Both the position numbers and the translations under genes were made by a program. Shown here piece after piece: positions 24,967 through 33,918 of a stretch of 64,000 nucleotides of DNA (its first letter is position 1; each line of letters begins with the position of its first letter). Source of the stretch: Thermoactinospora rubra (lineage in GTDB: Bacteria; Actinomycetota; Actinomycetes; Streptosporangiales; Streptosporangiaceae); the NCBI RefSeq assembly GCF_002093975.1, contig NZ_MSZZ01000022.1, positions 124,001 through 188,000 on the forward strand, in the 5' to 3' direction. The notes under the pieces are model-generated. The model was not told the DNA's origin. It searched no databases and was given only the letters and a program-made list of their open reading frames with translations.

Positions 24967-26849
24967 GCCTGCAGGCCACCGCCGCGCCCGCGGCCGTCCG
25001 GCTGCCGCGCTGGCTGGTCCCGGCGGGCGTGGCGGCGCTGTTCGTGGCGGCCTACCTGGTCTTCAAGGGGACCGGCACGCTGCCGCACGACAAGGAGGCG
25101 CCGCAGTTCCTGGCCATCACGGACCTGCGCGAGTGGATCGACGCCAACCGCAACTCCAGCCCGGTCTTCCTGTACTTCGTCAACTACATCCGGATCTACG
25201 TCGGCGAGCTGTACACCGCCCTGTATGTGGCGCTGACCTCGCTGGGCTGGCCGGGGCTGATCGGCGTGATGGGCGGGCTGGGCTGGCTGGCGGGCGGCTG
25301 GCGCGTCGGCCTGGCGGCGGTGGCCGGGTTCGGCTCGTTCGCGGTGCTGGGGCTGTGGGACGAGAGCGTGCTGACCCTCACCCTGGTGGTGGCCGCGGTG
25401 CTGCTGTCGCTGCTGGTCGGGATGCCGCTGGGCGTGTGGGCGGGCCGCTCGCCGCGGCTGCGCAGGCTGGTGACGCCCGCGCTGGACGTCATGCAGATCA
25501 TGCCGACGTTCGCCTACCTGGCGCCGCTGGTGCTGTTCTTCCAGATCGGCCCGATCGCGGGCATCGTGGCCACGATGATCTACTCGATCCCGCCCGCGAT
25601 CCGGATCACCGCACTGGCGATCGAGCAGGTCTCCCCCACCGCCGTGGAGGCCTCCGCCTCGCTGGGCGCCACGCGCTGGCAGACGCTGCGCAAGGTCTAC
25701 CTGCCGCTGGGCCGCTCGACCATGGCGCTCGCGGTCAACCAGACCATCATGATGGCGCTGTCCATGGTCGTCATCGCGGCGTTGATCGCCGCGCCGGGGC
25801 TGGGCGACATCATCATCCGCGGCCTGTCGCGCGCCCAGGTCGGCATCATGCTCCCGGCCGGCATCGCGATCGTCGTCATGGCGGTGGTGCTGGACCGGAT
25901 CACCATGGCCGCCGCCCGGCGCGGGCCGCACGACCGCATCGGGCGGGCCCGCCTGCTGGGCGCCGCGGCGCCGGCCGTTCTCGGGCTCGCGGGCACGGCG
26001 GTGCTGCCGGCGCAGTACCCGGAGGACTGGTCGGTCCGCTTCGTCACCCAGGTCAACGAGGCCGTCCGGTGGGCGGAGACCAACTGGTACCCGGTCACCG
26101 CCTTCGTCAAGGACGTCACCAGCGCGGTGCTGCTGAACCCGCTGGAGGGCCTGCTCACCTCCGCGCCGTGGTGGCTGGTCGCCGCCGCCGTGCTGACGGT
26201 GGGCTGGTGGGCCGGCGGGGTACGGCCGGCGCTCACGGCCCTGGGCTGCCTGCTGGCGATCGCGCTGCTCGGCGTGTGGGAGCACGCGATGAGCACGCTG
26301 AGCATGGTCCTGGTCGCGGTGGTGTTCACGCTCGCCGCCGGGCTCCTGCTGGGCGTGGCGGCCGCCCGCCGGCCACGGTTCTCGGCCGTCCAGCGGCCGA
26401 TCCTGGACGCCGCGCAGACCATGCCGTCCTTCGTCTACCTGCTGCCGGCGCTGGCGCTGTTCGAGTCGACCAAGTTCACGGCCATCTTCGCCTCGGTGAT
26501 CTACTCCATTCCGCCGGTCGTCCGCCTGGTCGAGGACGGCATACGCGGGGTGCCCGAGACAGTGGTGGAGGCGGCGACGGCCGCCGGCTCCACTCCGCGG
26601 CAGCTGTTGTGGAAGGTGCAGCTGCCGATGGCGCGCCGGGCCATCATGCTCGCCGCCAACCAGGGGATCGTGATGACGCTCGCCATGGTCGTCATCGGCG
26701 GCATGGTCGGGGCGGGCGCTCTCGGCTACGACGTGATCACCGGCTTCTCCCAGCGCTCGGACTTCGGGATGGGCTTCGCCGCCGGTGTGGCGACGGTGCT
26801 GCTCGGGGTCATGCTTGACCGCATCACTACCGCGAGGAGATCTTCATGA
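24963..26849 (+). CDS. proW: Double-domain glycine betaine/choline ABC permease
   Basis: This 628-residue protein holds two homologous permease modules in tandem. The first (about 130-330) carries MPTFAYLAPLVLFFQIGPIAGI and EASASLGATRWQTLRKVYLP. The second (about 440-628) carries MPSFVYLLPALALFE and EAATAAGSTPRQLLWKVQLP. ProW and OpuAB are normally single-module and homodimerise, so this is a fused pseudo-heterodimer giving the whole channel from one chain. It is coupled to the ATPase upstream (ATGA) and to the binding-protein gene downstream (4-base overlap). Confidence 0.88.
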   Translation: MSLQATAAPAAVRLPRWLVPAGVAALFVAAYLVFKGTGTLPHDKEAPQFLAITDLREWIDANRNSSPVFLYFVNYIRIYVGELYTALYVALTSLGWPGLIGVMGGLGWLAGGWRVGLAAVAGFGSFAVLGLWDESVLTLTLVVAAVLLSLLVGMPLGVWAGRSPRLRRLVTPALDVMQIMPTFAYLAPLVLFFQIGPIAGIVATMIYSIPPAIRITALAIEQVSPTAVEASASLGATRWQTLRKVYLPLGRSTMALAVNQTIMMALSMVVIAALIAAPGLGDIIIRGLSRAQVGIMLPAGIAIVVMAVVLDRITMAAARRGPHDRIGRARLLGAAAPAVLGLAGTAVLPAQYPEDWSVRFVTQVNEAVRWAETNWYPVTAFVKDVTSAVLLNPLEGLLTSAPWWLVAAAVLTVGWWAGGVRPALTALGCLLAIALLGVWEHAMSTLSMVLVAVVFTLAAGLLLGVAAARRPRFSAVQRPILDAAQTMPSFVYLLPALALFESTKFTAIFASVIYSIPPVVRLVEDGIRGVPETVVEAATAAGSTPRQLLWKVQLPMARRAIMLAANQGIVMTLAMVVIGGMVGAGALGYDVITGFSQRSDFGMGFAAGVATVLLGVMLDRITTARRSS

Positions 26850-27817
26850 GGATGCGCCTGCTCGCAGGCTTTTTAGTGCTCGGCATGAGCGTCGCCGGAT
26901 GCGGCGGCGCCAAGGTGGACACCGCGCCGCAAACCGGCGCCCCCACGGCGGGGTCGGCTCCGGCCTCCTCGGCGGCGGGCACCGTCAAGATCGCGATCAA
27001 CCCTTGGGTGGGCTACGAGGCCAGCGCCAACGTGGTGGCCTACCTGCTGAAGAACGAGCTCGGCTACCAGGTGGAGATGCCGGAGCTCAAGGAGCAGGTG
27101 GCCTGGGAGGGCTTCGAGACCGGCACGGTCGACGTGATCATCGAGAACTGGGGTCACGAGGACCTGAAGAAGAAGTTCATCGAGGAGAAGAAGGTCGCCG
27201 TCGAGGCCGGCTCCACCGGCAACAAGGGCGTCATCGGCTGGTACGTGCCCAAGTGGATGGCCGACAAGTACCCCGACATCACCGACTGGAAGAACCTCAA
27301 CAAGTACGCCGACCTGTTCAAGACCTCCGAGTCCGGCGACAAGGGCGCGCTGCTGTTCGGCGACCCCTCCTACGTCAGCAACGAGGAAGCGCTGATCAAG
27401 AACCTCAAGCTGAACTTCAAGGTCGTCACCGGCGGCTCGGAGGCCGCCCTGATCAAGAGCGCCCAGCAGGCGCAGGAGCAGAAGAAGCCGCTGCTGTTCT
27501 ACTTCTGGGACCCGCACTGGCTGTTCAGCAAGATCGAGCTGGTCCGCGTCAAGCTGCCCCCGTACACCCCGGGCTGCGACGCCGACCCCAAGAAGGTAGC
27601 CTGCGACTACCCTGAGCTGGACCTCGACAAGATCGTGAGCAAGAAGTTCGCCGACACCGGCGGCAAGGCCTACGAGCTGGTCAAGAACTTCAGCTGGACC
27701 AACGAGGACCAGAACCAGGTCGCCCTCGACATCAACAACGGCACCGACCCCCAGGAAGCGGCCAAGAAGTGGATCGAGGCCAACCCCGCCAAGTGGCAGG
27801 CCTGGATCCCCAAGTGA
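26846..27817 (+). CDS. proX: Glycine betaine/choline-binding lipoprotein, copy 1
   Basis: This 323-residue OpuAC-fold binding lipoprotein has a signal peptide ending in SVAGCGG, then INPWVGYEASANVVAYLLKN, ENWGHEDLKKKFIEE, VIGWYVPKWMAD and LLFYFWDPHWLF. The Trp and Tyr residues in these motifs are typical of the aromatic cage that holds quaternary ammonium groups. The start overlaps the permease stop. A near twin follows after 52 bases, so the two probably deliver different but related ligands to one permease. Confidence 0.87.
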   Translation: MRMRLLAGFLVLGMSVAGCGGAKVDTAPQTGAPTAGSAPASSAAGTVKIAINPWVGYEASANVVAYLLKNELGYQVEMPELKEQVAWEGFETGTVDVIIENWGHEDLKKKFIEEKKVAVEAGSTGNKGVIGWYVPKWMADKYPDITDWKNLNKYADLFKTSESGDKGALLFGDPSYVSNEEALIKNLKLNFKVVTGGSEAALIKSAQQAQEQKKPLLFYFWDPHWLFSKIELVRVKLPPYTPGCDADPKKVACDYPELDLDKIVSKKFADTGGKAYELVKNFSWTNEDQNQVALDINNGTDPQEAAKKWIEANPAKWQAWIPK

Positions 27818-27869
27818 CCGATCGCGTCCGCGGCTCCCGGCCTCCGGGGGCCGCGGCACGGAGACTCCC

Positions 27870-28799
27870 ATGAAGACCAAACTGCTCGCTGTACCGCTCG
27901 CCCTGATCCTGCTGGCCGCCTGCACCGCCGAGGACCCGCAGCAGCAGGCCGCCGGCAAGGGCACGGTGCGGATCGACGTCCACGGCTGGGTGGGCTACGA
28001 GGCCACCGCCGCCGTGCTGTCCTACCTGCTGGAGCACGAGCTCGGCTACCGGGTGATCCAGCGCAAGACCACCGAGGACAAGTCCTGGCCGGACTTCGAG
28101 ACCGGCAAGGTCGACGTCATCGTCGAGAACTGGGGTCACGAGGACCTCAAGAAGAAGTACATCGAGGAGAAGAAGGTCGCGGTCTCCGCCGGACTCAACG
28201 GCAACAAGGGCGTCATCGGCTGGTACATCCCGCAATGGATGGCCGACGAGTATCCCGGCATCACGGACTGGCGCACCCTCAACCGGCGGGCGTCCCTGTT
28301 CCGGACCGAGAAGACCGGGGAGCAGGGCCAGCTCCTCGACGGCGACCCGACGTTCGTGACCAACGACGAGGCTCTGGTCAGGAACCTCGGGCTGAACTTC
28401 AAGGTCGTCTACTCCGGCAGCGAGGACGCGCTGATCAAGGCCGCCCAGGAGGCGACCAAGAAGCGCAAGCCGCTGCTGATGTACTTCTACGAGCCGCAGT
28501 GGCTGTTCACCAAGCTCAAGCTCGTGAAGGTGAACCTGCCGCCCTACGCCATCGGCTGCGACGCCGACCCGGCCAAGGTCAAGTGCGACTACCCGCCCTA
28601 CCTGCTCGACAAGATCGTCAGCGCCCGGTTCGCCCGCGAGGGCGGCGCCGCCTACGAGCTCGTGCGCAACTTCCAGTGGACCAACGACCACCAGAACAAG
28701 GTCGCCGGCGACATCGTGAGCGGCATGAAGCCCGAAGAGGCCGCCAGGAAGTGGGTCCAGGAGAACAAGATCGTGTGGAAGGACTGGATGCCCAGGTGA
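27870..28799 (+). CDS. proX: Glycine betaine/choline-binding lipoprotein, copy 2
   Basis: This 309-residue paralogue of the preceding protein has the lipobox LLAACTAE, VHGWVGYEATAAVLSYLLEH, ENWGHEDLKKKYIEE and LLMYFYEPQWLF. The Trp to Tyr change in this last motif, and IPQWMADE instead of VPKWMADK, alter the presumed pocket edge, so its ligand preference may differ from copy 1. A purine-rich ribosome site is not striking before the ATG. The stop overlaps the GTG of choline dehydrogenase. Confidence 0.87.
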   Translation: MKTKLLAVPLALILLAACTAEDPQQQAAGKGTVRIDVHGWVGYEATAAVLSYLLEHELGYRVIQRKTTEDKSWPDFETGKVDVIVENWGHEDLKKKYIEEKKVAVSAGLNGNKGVIGWYIPQWMADEYPGITDWRTLNRRASLFRTEKTGEQGQLLDGDPTFVTNDEALVRNLGLNFKVVYSGSEDALIKAAQEATKKRKPLLMYFYEPQWLFTKLKLVKVNLPPYAIGCDADPAKVKCDYPPYLLDKIVSARFAREGGAAYELVRNFQWTNDHQNKVAGDIVSGMKPEEAARKWVQENKIVWKDWMPR

Positions 28800-30430
28800 G
28801 AACTTGGGACTACGTCATCGTCGGCGGCGGCTCGGCCGGGTGCGCCCTGGCCAACCGGCTGAGCGCGGACCCGTCCACCTCAGTGTTGGTCCTGGAGGCG
28901 GGCCGGCCCGACTACTGGTGGGACGTGTTCATCCACATGCCGGCGGCGCTGATGTTTCCCATCGGCAACCGCTTCTACGACTGGAAGTACGAGTCCGAGC
29001 CCGAGCCCCACATGAACGGGCGGCGGATCTACCACGCCCGCGGCAAGGTGCTCGGCGGCTCCAGCAGCATCAACGGCATGATCTTCCAGCGCGGCAACCC
29101 GCTGGACTACGAGCGCTGGGCCGCCGACCCCGGCATGGAGGCATGGGACTACGCGCACTGCCTGCCGTACTTCAAGAAGATGGAGAACTGCCTGGCCGAC
29201 CCCGGCACGCCGTACCGGGGCCACGACGGGCCGCTCGTGCTGGAGCGCGGACCCGCCGAGGGGCCGCTGTTCGAGGCGTTCTTCGCGGCCGTCCAGCAGG
29301 CCGGGCACGAGCTGACCGACGACGTCAACGGCTACCGGCAGGAGGGCTTCGCCGCCTTCGACCGCACCCTGCACCGGGGCCGCCGGCTCAGCGCCGCCCG
29401 CGCCTACCTGCATCCGGTACGGCACCGCCGCAACCTGTCGGTGCGCACCCGGGCCTTCGTCTCGAAGATCCTCTTCGAGGGCACGCGGGCGGTGGGCGTC
29501 GTGGCCGACGGCGAGCGCGTCCGCAGCCGGGAGATCATCCTGTGCGGCGGCGCGATCAACTCCCCTCACCTGCTCCAGGTGTCCGGCGTCGGCCCCAAGG
29601 ACCTGCTGGAACAGGTCGGCGTCGAGGTCGTCCACGACCTGCCGGGCGTGGGCGCGAACCTGCAGGACCACCTGGAGGTCTACGTCCAGCACTCCTGCCT
29701 GAAGCCGGTCTCGCAGCAGCCCTCGCTGGCCCTGTGGCGCCGGCCGTTCATCGGCGCCGACTGGCTGTTCCTGCGCCGGGGGCCGGGGGCGACCAACCAC
29801 TTCGAGGCGGGCGGCTTCCTGCGCTCCAACGACGAGGTCGCCTACCCGAACCTGATGATCCACTTCCTGCCGCTGGCCGTGCGCTACGACGGGTCGGCTC
29901 CGGCCGGCGGGCACGGCTACCAGCTGCACATCGGCCCCATGTACTCCGACGCCCGGGGATCGGTGCGGATCCGGTCGGCCGATCCCCGGGTCAAGCCGGC
30001 GCTGCGGTTCAACTACCTGTCCACCGACCAGGACCGGCGGGAGTGGGTCGAGGCGATCAGGCACGCGCGCCACATCCTGTCCCAGCCCGCGTGGGACGGG
30101 CTGAACGGCGGGGAGATCTCCCCCGGTCCCGGAGTGGAGACCGACGAGGAGATCCTCGACTGGGTGCGGCGCGACGGGGAGACCGCCCTGCACCCCTCGT
30201 GCACCTGCCGGATGGGCGTGGACGAGATGTCCGTCGTGGACCCCGCGACCATGCGCGTCCACGGGCTGGACGGGCTGCGGGTGGTCGACGCCTCGGTCAT
30301 GCCGTACGTCACCAACGGCAACATCTACGCGCCGGTCATGATGCTGGCGGAGAAGGCGGCCGACCTCGTCATGGGCAACACGCCGCTGCCGCCCGAGCCG
30401 GTGGAGTTCCACCGGCGCCGGGCGGCCTAG
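28796..30430 (+). CDS. betA: Choline dehydrogenase (GMC flavoprotein)
   Basis: This 544-residue GMC oxidoreductase oxidises choline to betaine aldehyde. The FAD-binding start is YVIVGGGSAGCALANRL, and the GMC signatures are KVLGGSSSINGMIFQRGNP and GGAINSPHLLQVSGVGP. The C-terminal active-site region is HPSCTCRMG, with NGNIYAPVMMLAEKA completing the FAD site, as in BetA. The GTG start overlaps the binding-protein stop, so import and oxidation are coupled. A betaine-aldehyde dehydrogenase is not in this operon; the enzyme at 10183-11580 is one local candidate for the second step. Confidence 0.88.
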   Translation: MRTWDYVIVGGGSAGCALANRLSADPSTSVLVLEAGRPDYWWDVFIHMPAALMFPIGNRFYDWKYESEPEPHMNGRRIYHARGKVLGGSSSINGMIFQRGNPLDYERWAADPGMEAWDYAHCLPYFKKMENCLADPGTPYRGHDGPLVLERGPAEGPLFEAFFAAVQQAGHELTDDVNGYRQEGFAAFDRTLHRGRRLSAARAYLHPVRHRRNLSVRTRAFVSKILFEGTRAVGVVADGERVRSREIILCGGAINSPHLLQVSGVGPKDLLEQVGVEVVHDLPGVGANLQDHLEVYVQHSCLKPVSQQPSLALWRRPFIGADWLFLRRGPGATNHFEAGGFLRSNDEVAYPNLMIHFLPLAVRYDGSAPAGGHGYQLHIGPMYSDARGSVRIRSADPRVKPALRFNYLSTDQDRREWVEAIRHARHILSQPAWDGLNGGEISPGPGVETDEEILDWVRRDGETALHPSCTCRMGVDEMSVVDPATMRVHGLDGLRVVDASVMPYVTNGNIYAPVMMLAEKAADLVMGNTPLPPEPVEFHRRRAA

Positions 30431-30434
30431 CGGG

Positions 30435-31214
30435 TCACCGGCCCAGCCGCCGGAAGGCCCGCACCGACAGCGGGAAGAACACCGCCGCCAGCGCCACGGG
30501 CCAGACCACGGCCATGAGCACCGCGTGCTGCGCCACCCACGACTCACCGCCCCACGACGGGTTGCCGAACAGCTCCCGTACGGCGGCGACCGTGGAGGAC
30601 ATGGGGTTCCACTCCGCGAGCGCCCCCAGCCAGCCCGGCATGGTCCCGGGGGCGACGAAGGCGTTGGACAGGAAGCCGACCGGGAACTCCAGCGTCTGCA
30701 CGGCCAGCAGGGCGCCCTGCTCCCTGACCACCAGCCCGAGGTAGATGCCGGCCCACAGCAGGGCGAAGCGCAGCAGCAACAGCAGCCCGACCGCCGCCGC
30801 GGCGCCCGCGAGGCCGCCCTCGGGCCGCCACCCCACGGCCAGGCCGCAGCCCAGCATGAGGACCAGCAGCACCGCCGACTGCAGCATGTCGGCGATGCAG
30901 CGGCCCAGCAGCACGCCGGAGGAGGCCATCGGCAGCGAGCGGAAGCGGTCCATGACGCCGCGGTCGAGGTCCGTGGTCACCGCGATCATCGTGGCGCTCA
31001 GCCCGAACAGCATCGTCATGCCGTACATGCCGGGCATGAGGAAGGCGAAGTAGTCCGCGCCCGGCGGCACCGCGACCGCGCCGCCGAACAGGTAGCCGAA
31101 CACCAGCGTGATGAAGACGGGGAAGATCAGCCCGAACACCGCGCCGATGGGCTGGGCGACCCAGTGCAGCAGGTCCCTGCGGGCCACCGTCCAGCCGTCC
31201 GCCAGCGCCGTCAT
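30435..31214 (-). CDS. ABC-2 type exporter permease (DrrB-like)
   Basis: This 259-residue ABC-2 membrane protein has about six membrane segments. Typical stretches are PIGAVFGLIFPVFITLVFGYLFGGA, DLDRGVMDRFRSLPM and FPVGFLSNAFVAPGTMPGWL. The ATG at 31214 overlaps the ATPase stop (ATGA). It should form the channel of a daunorubicin-resistance-type exporter with the protein encoded just before. Its stop lies 4 bases from the convergent betA stop. Confidence 0.85.
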   Translation of the reverse strand: MTALADGWTVARRDLLHWVAQPIGAVFGLIFPVFITLVFGYLFGGAVAVPPGADYFAFLMPGMYGMTMLFGLSATMIAVTTDLDRGVMDRFRSLPMASSGVLLGRCIADMLQSAVLLVLMLGCGLAVGWRPEGGLAGAAAAVGLLLLLRFALLWAGIYLGLVVREQGALLAVQTLEFPVGFLSNAFVAPGTMPGWLGALAEWNPMSSTVAAVRELFGNPSWGGESWVAQHAVLMAVVWPVALAAVFFPLSVRAFRRLGR

Positions 31215-32164
31215 ACGCCCGCCTCCTTCTCGCTCTTCGCGCCGTGCCCGCCTGTCTGATCCCTGTCGGTCAGGTCGAGGAACACCTCGTCCAGCGTCGG
31301 GCGGCGGACCGCGATGTCCTCGACGTCCTCGCCCAGCACCGACAGCGCCGCCGTGATCGCCGCGATCCGGTCGGAGACCGGGACGCTGACGCGCCGGGTG
31401 TCGCGGTCGGTCTCGGCGGCCGTCCCGGCGATCGACGACAGCGCCCGGGCGGCCCGCTCCAGCGCCTCCTCCCGGCGGACGACCACGTCCAGCCGGTCTC
31501 CCCCGAGCCGGGACTTCAGCTCGGCGGGCGTGCCCTCGGCGACGACCCGGCCGGCGTCGATCACCGCGATCCGGTCGGCCAGCTGATCGGCCTCCTCCAG
31601 GTACTGGGTCGTGAGCAGCACCGTGGCGCCCAGCTCGCGCACCGACTGCCACACCTGGCTGCGGCTGCGGGGATCCAGCCCGGTGGTCGGCTCGTCCAGG
31701 AACAGCACGGGCGGCGACAGGATGAGGCTCGCCGCCAGGTCCAGGCGGCGGCGCATGCCGCCCGAGTAGTGCTTGACCGGCTTGCTCCCGGTGTCGGCCA
31801 GGCCGAAGCGCTCCAGCAGCTCCTCCGCGCGCCGGCGGGCCTGGCGGGGGCTCAGCTGGTAGAGCCGGCCGAACAGCTCCAGGTTCTGCCGCCCGCTGAG
31901 GATCTCGTCGACCGCGGCGTGCTGGCCCACCAGGCCGATGCTCCGCCGTACCTGCTTGGGCTGCCTGGCCACGTCGTAGCCCGCCACGCGGGCGGTGCCG
32001 GCGTCGTGGGCCAGCAGCGTGGTCAGGATGCGCACCGCCGTGGTCTTGCCCGCGCCGTTCGGGCCGAGGAGCCCGTAGATGACGCCTTCCGGCACCTCCA
32101 GGTCGAAGCCGTCGAGCGCCGGTTTGCCCCTGAAGCTCTTGCGTAGGCCGTCCGCTTGAATCAT
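31211..32164 (-). CDS. ABC exporter ATP-binding protein (DrrA-like)
   Basis: This 317-residue ATPase is of the DrrA class. Walker A is GPNGAGKTT at about residue 35, the signature is YSGGMRRRLDLA, Walker B is VLFLDEPTTGLDPRSR, and the H-loop is TTQYLEEA. The C-terminal GVLxRP-type end is visible as RRPTLDEVFLDLT, which in DrrA supports assembly with DrrB. Only 48 bases separate its ATG from that of the divergent TetR gene. Export of a hydrophobic drug or antibiotic is the family role; the actual substrate is unknown. Confidence 0.88.
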   Translation of the reverse strand: MIQADGLRKSFRGKPALDGFDLEVPEGVIYGLLGPNGAGKTTAVRILTTLLAHDAGTARVAGYDVARQPKQVRRSIGLVGQHAAVDEILSGRQNLELFGRLYQLSPRQARRRAEELLERFGLADTGSKPVKHYSGGMRRRLDLAASLILSPPVLFLDEPTTGLDPRSRSQVWQSVRELGATVLLTTQYLEEADQLADRIAVIDAGRVVAEGTPAELKSRLGGDRLDVVVRREEALERAARALSSIAGTAAETDRDTRRVSVPVSDRIAAITAALSVLGEDVEDIAVRRPTLDEVFLDLTDRDQTGGHGAKSEKEAGV

Positions 32165-32168
32165 ACGC

Positions 32169-32210
32169 TGTACCGTACATCATACGATCCAGTGACCGCT
32201 ACCGTACGGT
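32169..32210. promoter_or_regulatory. Divergent operator-promoter for exporter and TetR genes
   Basis: The 48-base gap holds two inverted repeats: TGTAC-C-GTACA at 32169-32179 and ACCGTACGGT at 32201-32210. They share TACCGTAC (32171-32178 and 32200-32207). CATACG also repeats at 32162 and 32181. Both start codons are so close to these elements that repression should block both genes, and either transcript may be leaderless. Confidence 0.6.
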
Positions 32211-32212
32211 GT

Positions 32213-32977
32213 ATGACAGTGGAGTACTCGGGCAAGGGGGATCCGGCCCGCAGCCTGGCCCTGCTCTGGCGCACCAGCGAGAAGCCCAGCCGCAAGGGCA
32301 AGCCGGAGCTCAGCGTGGCGCGCATCGTCCAGGCGGCCATCGAGATCGCCGACGAGGAGGGGCTGCAGGCGCTGTCGATGCGCCGCGTCGCCGAGAAGCT
32401 CGGCGTGGGCACCATGTCCCTGTACACCTACGTGCCCGGCAAGCCCGAGCTGCTGGACGTCATGTTCGACACCGTGGTCGGCGAGACCCTGCGCCCAGCC
32501 GACGTGCCCGAGGGCTGGCGCGCCCGCCTGGAGCACGTCGCCAGGGAGAACTGGGCCATGTACCTGCGCCATCCCTGGCTGCTGCAGGTCGCGACCACGC
32601 GCCCGGTCCTCGGCCCCAACGTGGTCGCCAAGTACGAGTACGAGCTGCGCGCCGTGGACGGCATCGGGCTGACCGACCTGGAGATGGACCTGGTGGTCAC
32701 GCTGATCTCGGGTTTCGTGCACGGTACGGCACGCGGCGCGGTCGACATGGCCCAGGCCGAGCGCGCCACGGGCGTGTCCGACGAGCAGTGGTGGGCGACG
32801 CACGCGCCCTTCCTCGGCAAGATGATGGACCCCGGCCGCTTCCCGCTGGCCAGCCGCGTCGGGCAGGCCGCCGGGGAGGCCTACCAGGCCGCCACGAGCC
32901 CGGAGCGCGCCTTCGAGTTCGGCCTGCAGCGCATCCTCGACGGGATCCAGGTGCTGATCGACTCCAGGCGGGCATAG
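32213..32977 (+). CDS. TetR-family regulator with TetR_C_1-type ligand domain
   Basis: This is a 254-residue regulator. The helix-turn-helix lies at about residues 45-85 (ARIVQAAIEIADEEGLQALS then RRVAEKLGVGTMSLYTYVPG). The C-terminal domain begins near WRARLEHVARENWAMYLRHP, typical of the tetracycline-repressor-like C1 domain often found next to drug exporters. It diverges from the DrrAB-like exporter across the palindromes at 32169-32210, so it most likely represses the exporter and itself. The ATG at 32213 fits the family start; an upstream ATG at 32156 would read through the operator and is less likely. Confidence 0.87.
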   Translation: MTVEYSGKGDPARSLALLWRTSEKPSRKGKPELSVARIVQAAIEIADEEGLQALSMRRVAEKLGVGTMSLYTYVPGKPELLDVMFDTVVGETLRPADVPEGWRARLEHVARENWAMYLRHPWLLQVATTRPVLGPNVVAKYEYELRAVDGIGLTDLEMDLVVTLISGFVHGTARGAVDMAQAERATGVSDEQWWATHAPFLGKMMDPGRFPLASRVGQAAGEAYQAATSPERAFEFGLQRILDGIQVLIDSRRA

Positions 32978-32984
32978 GCCCGGC

Positions 32985-33205
32985 CATGCCCGTACACCGT
33001 GGGCCCGGCCAGGTCGGGCACGAGCCCGGCGGGCGCGCCCAGCGTCAGCTCCACCAGCCGGTCGGCCACCTCCCGCGCGTCCACCGGCTCGAACCGCAGC
33101 CCGCACGAGGTTCCGGGTCGCCACGCCGTAGCCCCTGGGGCCGCCCGCCAGGTGCAGGATCACGTCGGCGCCGTCCACCGAGGCCTCGACCCCCCTTCGT
33201 CGCGG
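32985..33205 (-). pseudogene. Remnant of an NAD(P)-binding SDR/NmrA-type gene with internal deletion
   Basis: On the minus strand about 33205-33110 reads VEASVDGADVILHLAGG and then ATRNLVRAA, the dinucleotide-domain part of NmrA/extended-SDR proteins. Within a few codons the frame changes. The other frame then reads RFEPVDAREVADRLVELTLG and APAGLVPDLAGPTVYG (about 33105-32995), which is the C-terminal part of the same family. Roughly 100 central residues and the N-terminal nucleotide-binding loop are absent. The fragment sits between the TetR gene and the accessory patch, consistent with a deletion at a former insertion boundary. Confidence 0.6.
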
Positions 33206-33220
33206 CATGAGCGGCGCTTC

Positions 33221-33906
33221 ATGGAGATACCCCTCGAGCCACCAGGCCCCTGCGTGCAGCCCTGTGCCGCCAAGGCCGAGCCGGGCTTCCGGTCGAGCCG
33301 GGGTTGCTGATATGCCTGGTCGGCAAGTCCCGGCTCCGCCGCGACTTCAGCGACCTTCCCACCGTCGCCCGCTGGCTGGCCGCCCACATCGCGCCGGGCA
33401 CCACCGGCGGCGAGCGCGTCTCCGGCAGCCGGGAGGCGCCCGTCCCAGTACGGCTGGACGTGCTGTCGATGCTCCATCATGTTCACGACCCCGGCCGCGA
33501 CCAGACCGGGCCGCCGTCGATCCCGGCCACCTTGAAGTCGTGGATCCGGCTGATCTGCGAGCATCGGGGCCTGGGCTACCCGATGCTGCCCGACATCGCC
33601 GCCATGTGCAGCTGGCTGCTGACCCACGTCGAATGGGCCGCCGCCCGGCCGTGGATCGGCGACTTCATGGACGAGGTCGCCGGCCTGCGGCGTGCCGCTC
33701 ACGGCCTGGTCCCGTGGAGCGTGGCCGTCGAGCCGATCGTGGACGTGCCCTGCCCCAAGTGCGACCTGCGGGCGCTGTTCCGCACGGCCGGGTCGGACTG
33801 GATCGAGTGCGACGACGATGAGCTGGTTGGCGGCTGCGGCCACCTGATGAGCCGCGAGGAGTACCAGCGGCACGTCGAGCGCTTGTTGGATGCGAAAACG
33901 AAGTGA
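33221..33906 (+). pseudogene. Frameshifted zinc-ribbon protein of unknown function
   Basis: An ATG at 33221 opens a frame reading PCVQPCAAKAEPGF, half of a zinc ribbon, that ends at TGA 33308-33310. The continuation lies in another frame from about 33304 (TTG): SRLRRDFSDLPTVARWLAAH and on to a second ribbon, CPKCDLRALF with later Cys and GCGHLM, over 200 residues. Similar actinobacterial accessory proteins carry both halves in one frame, as I recall. The N-terminus is therefore likely lost by frameshift, though a shortened product from TTG 33304 is possible. Function is unknown. Confidence 0.55.
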
Positions 33907-33918
33907 GGCACTACCATC

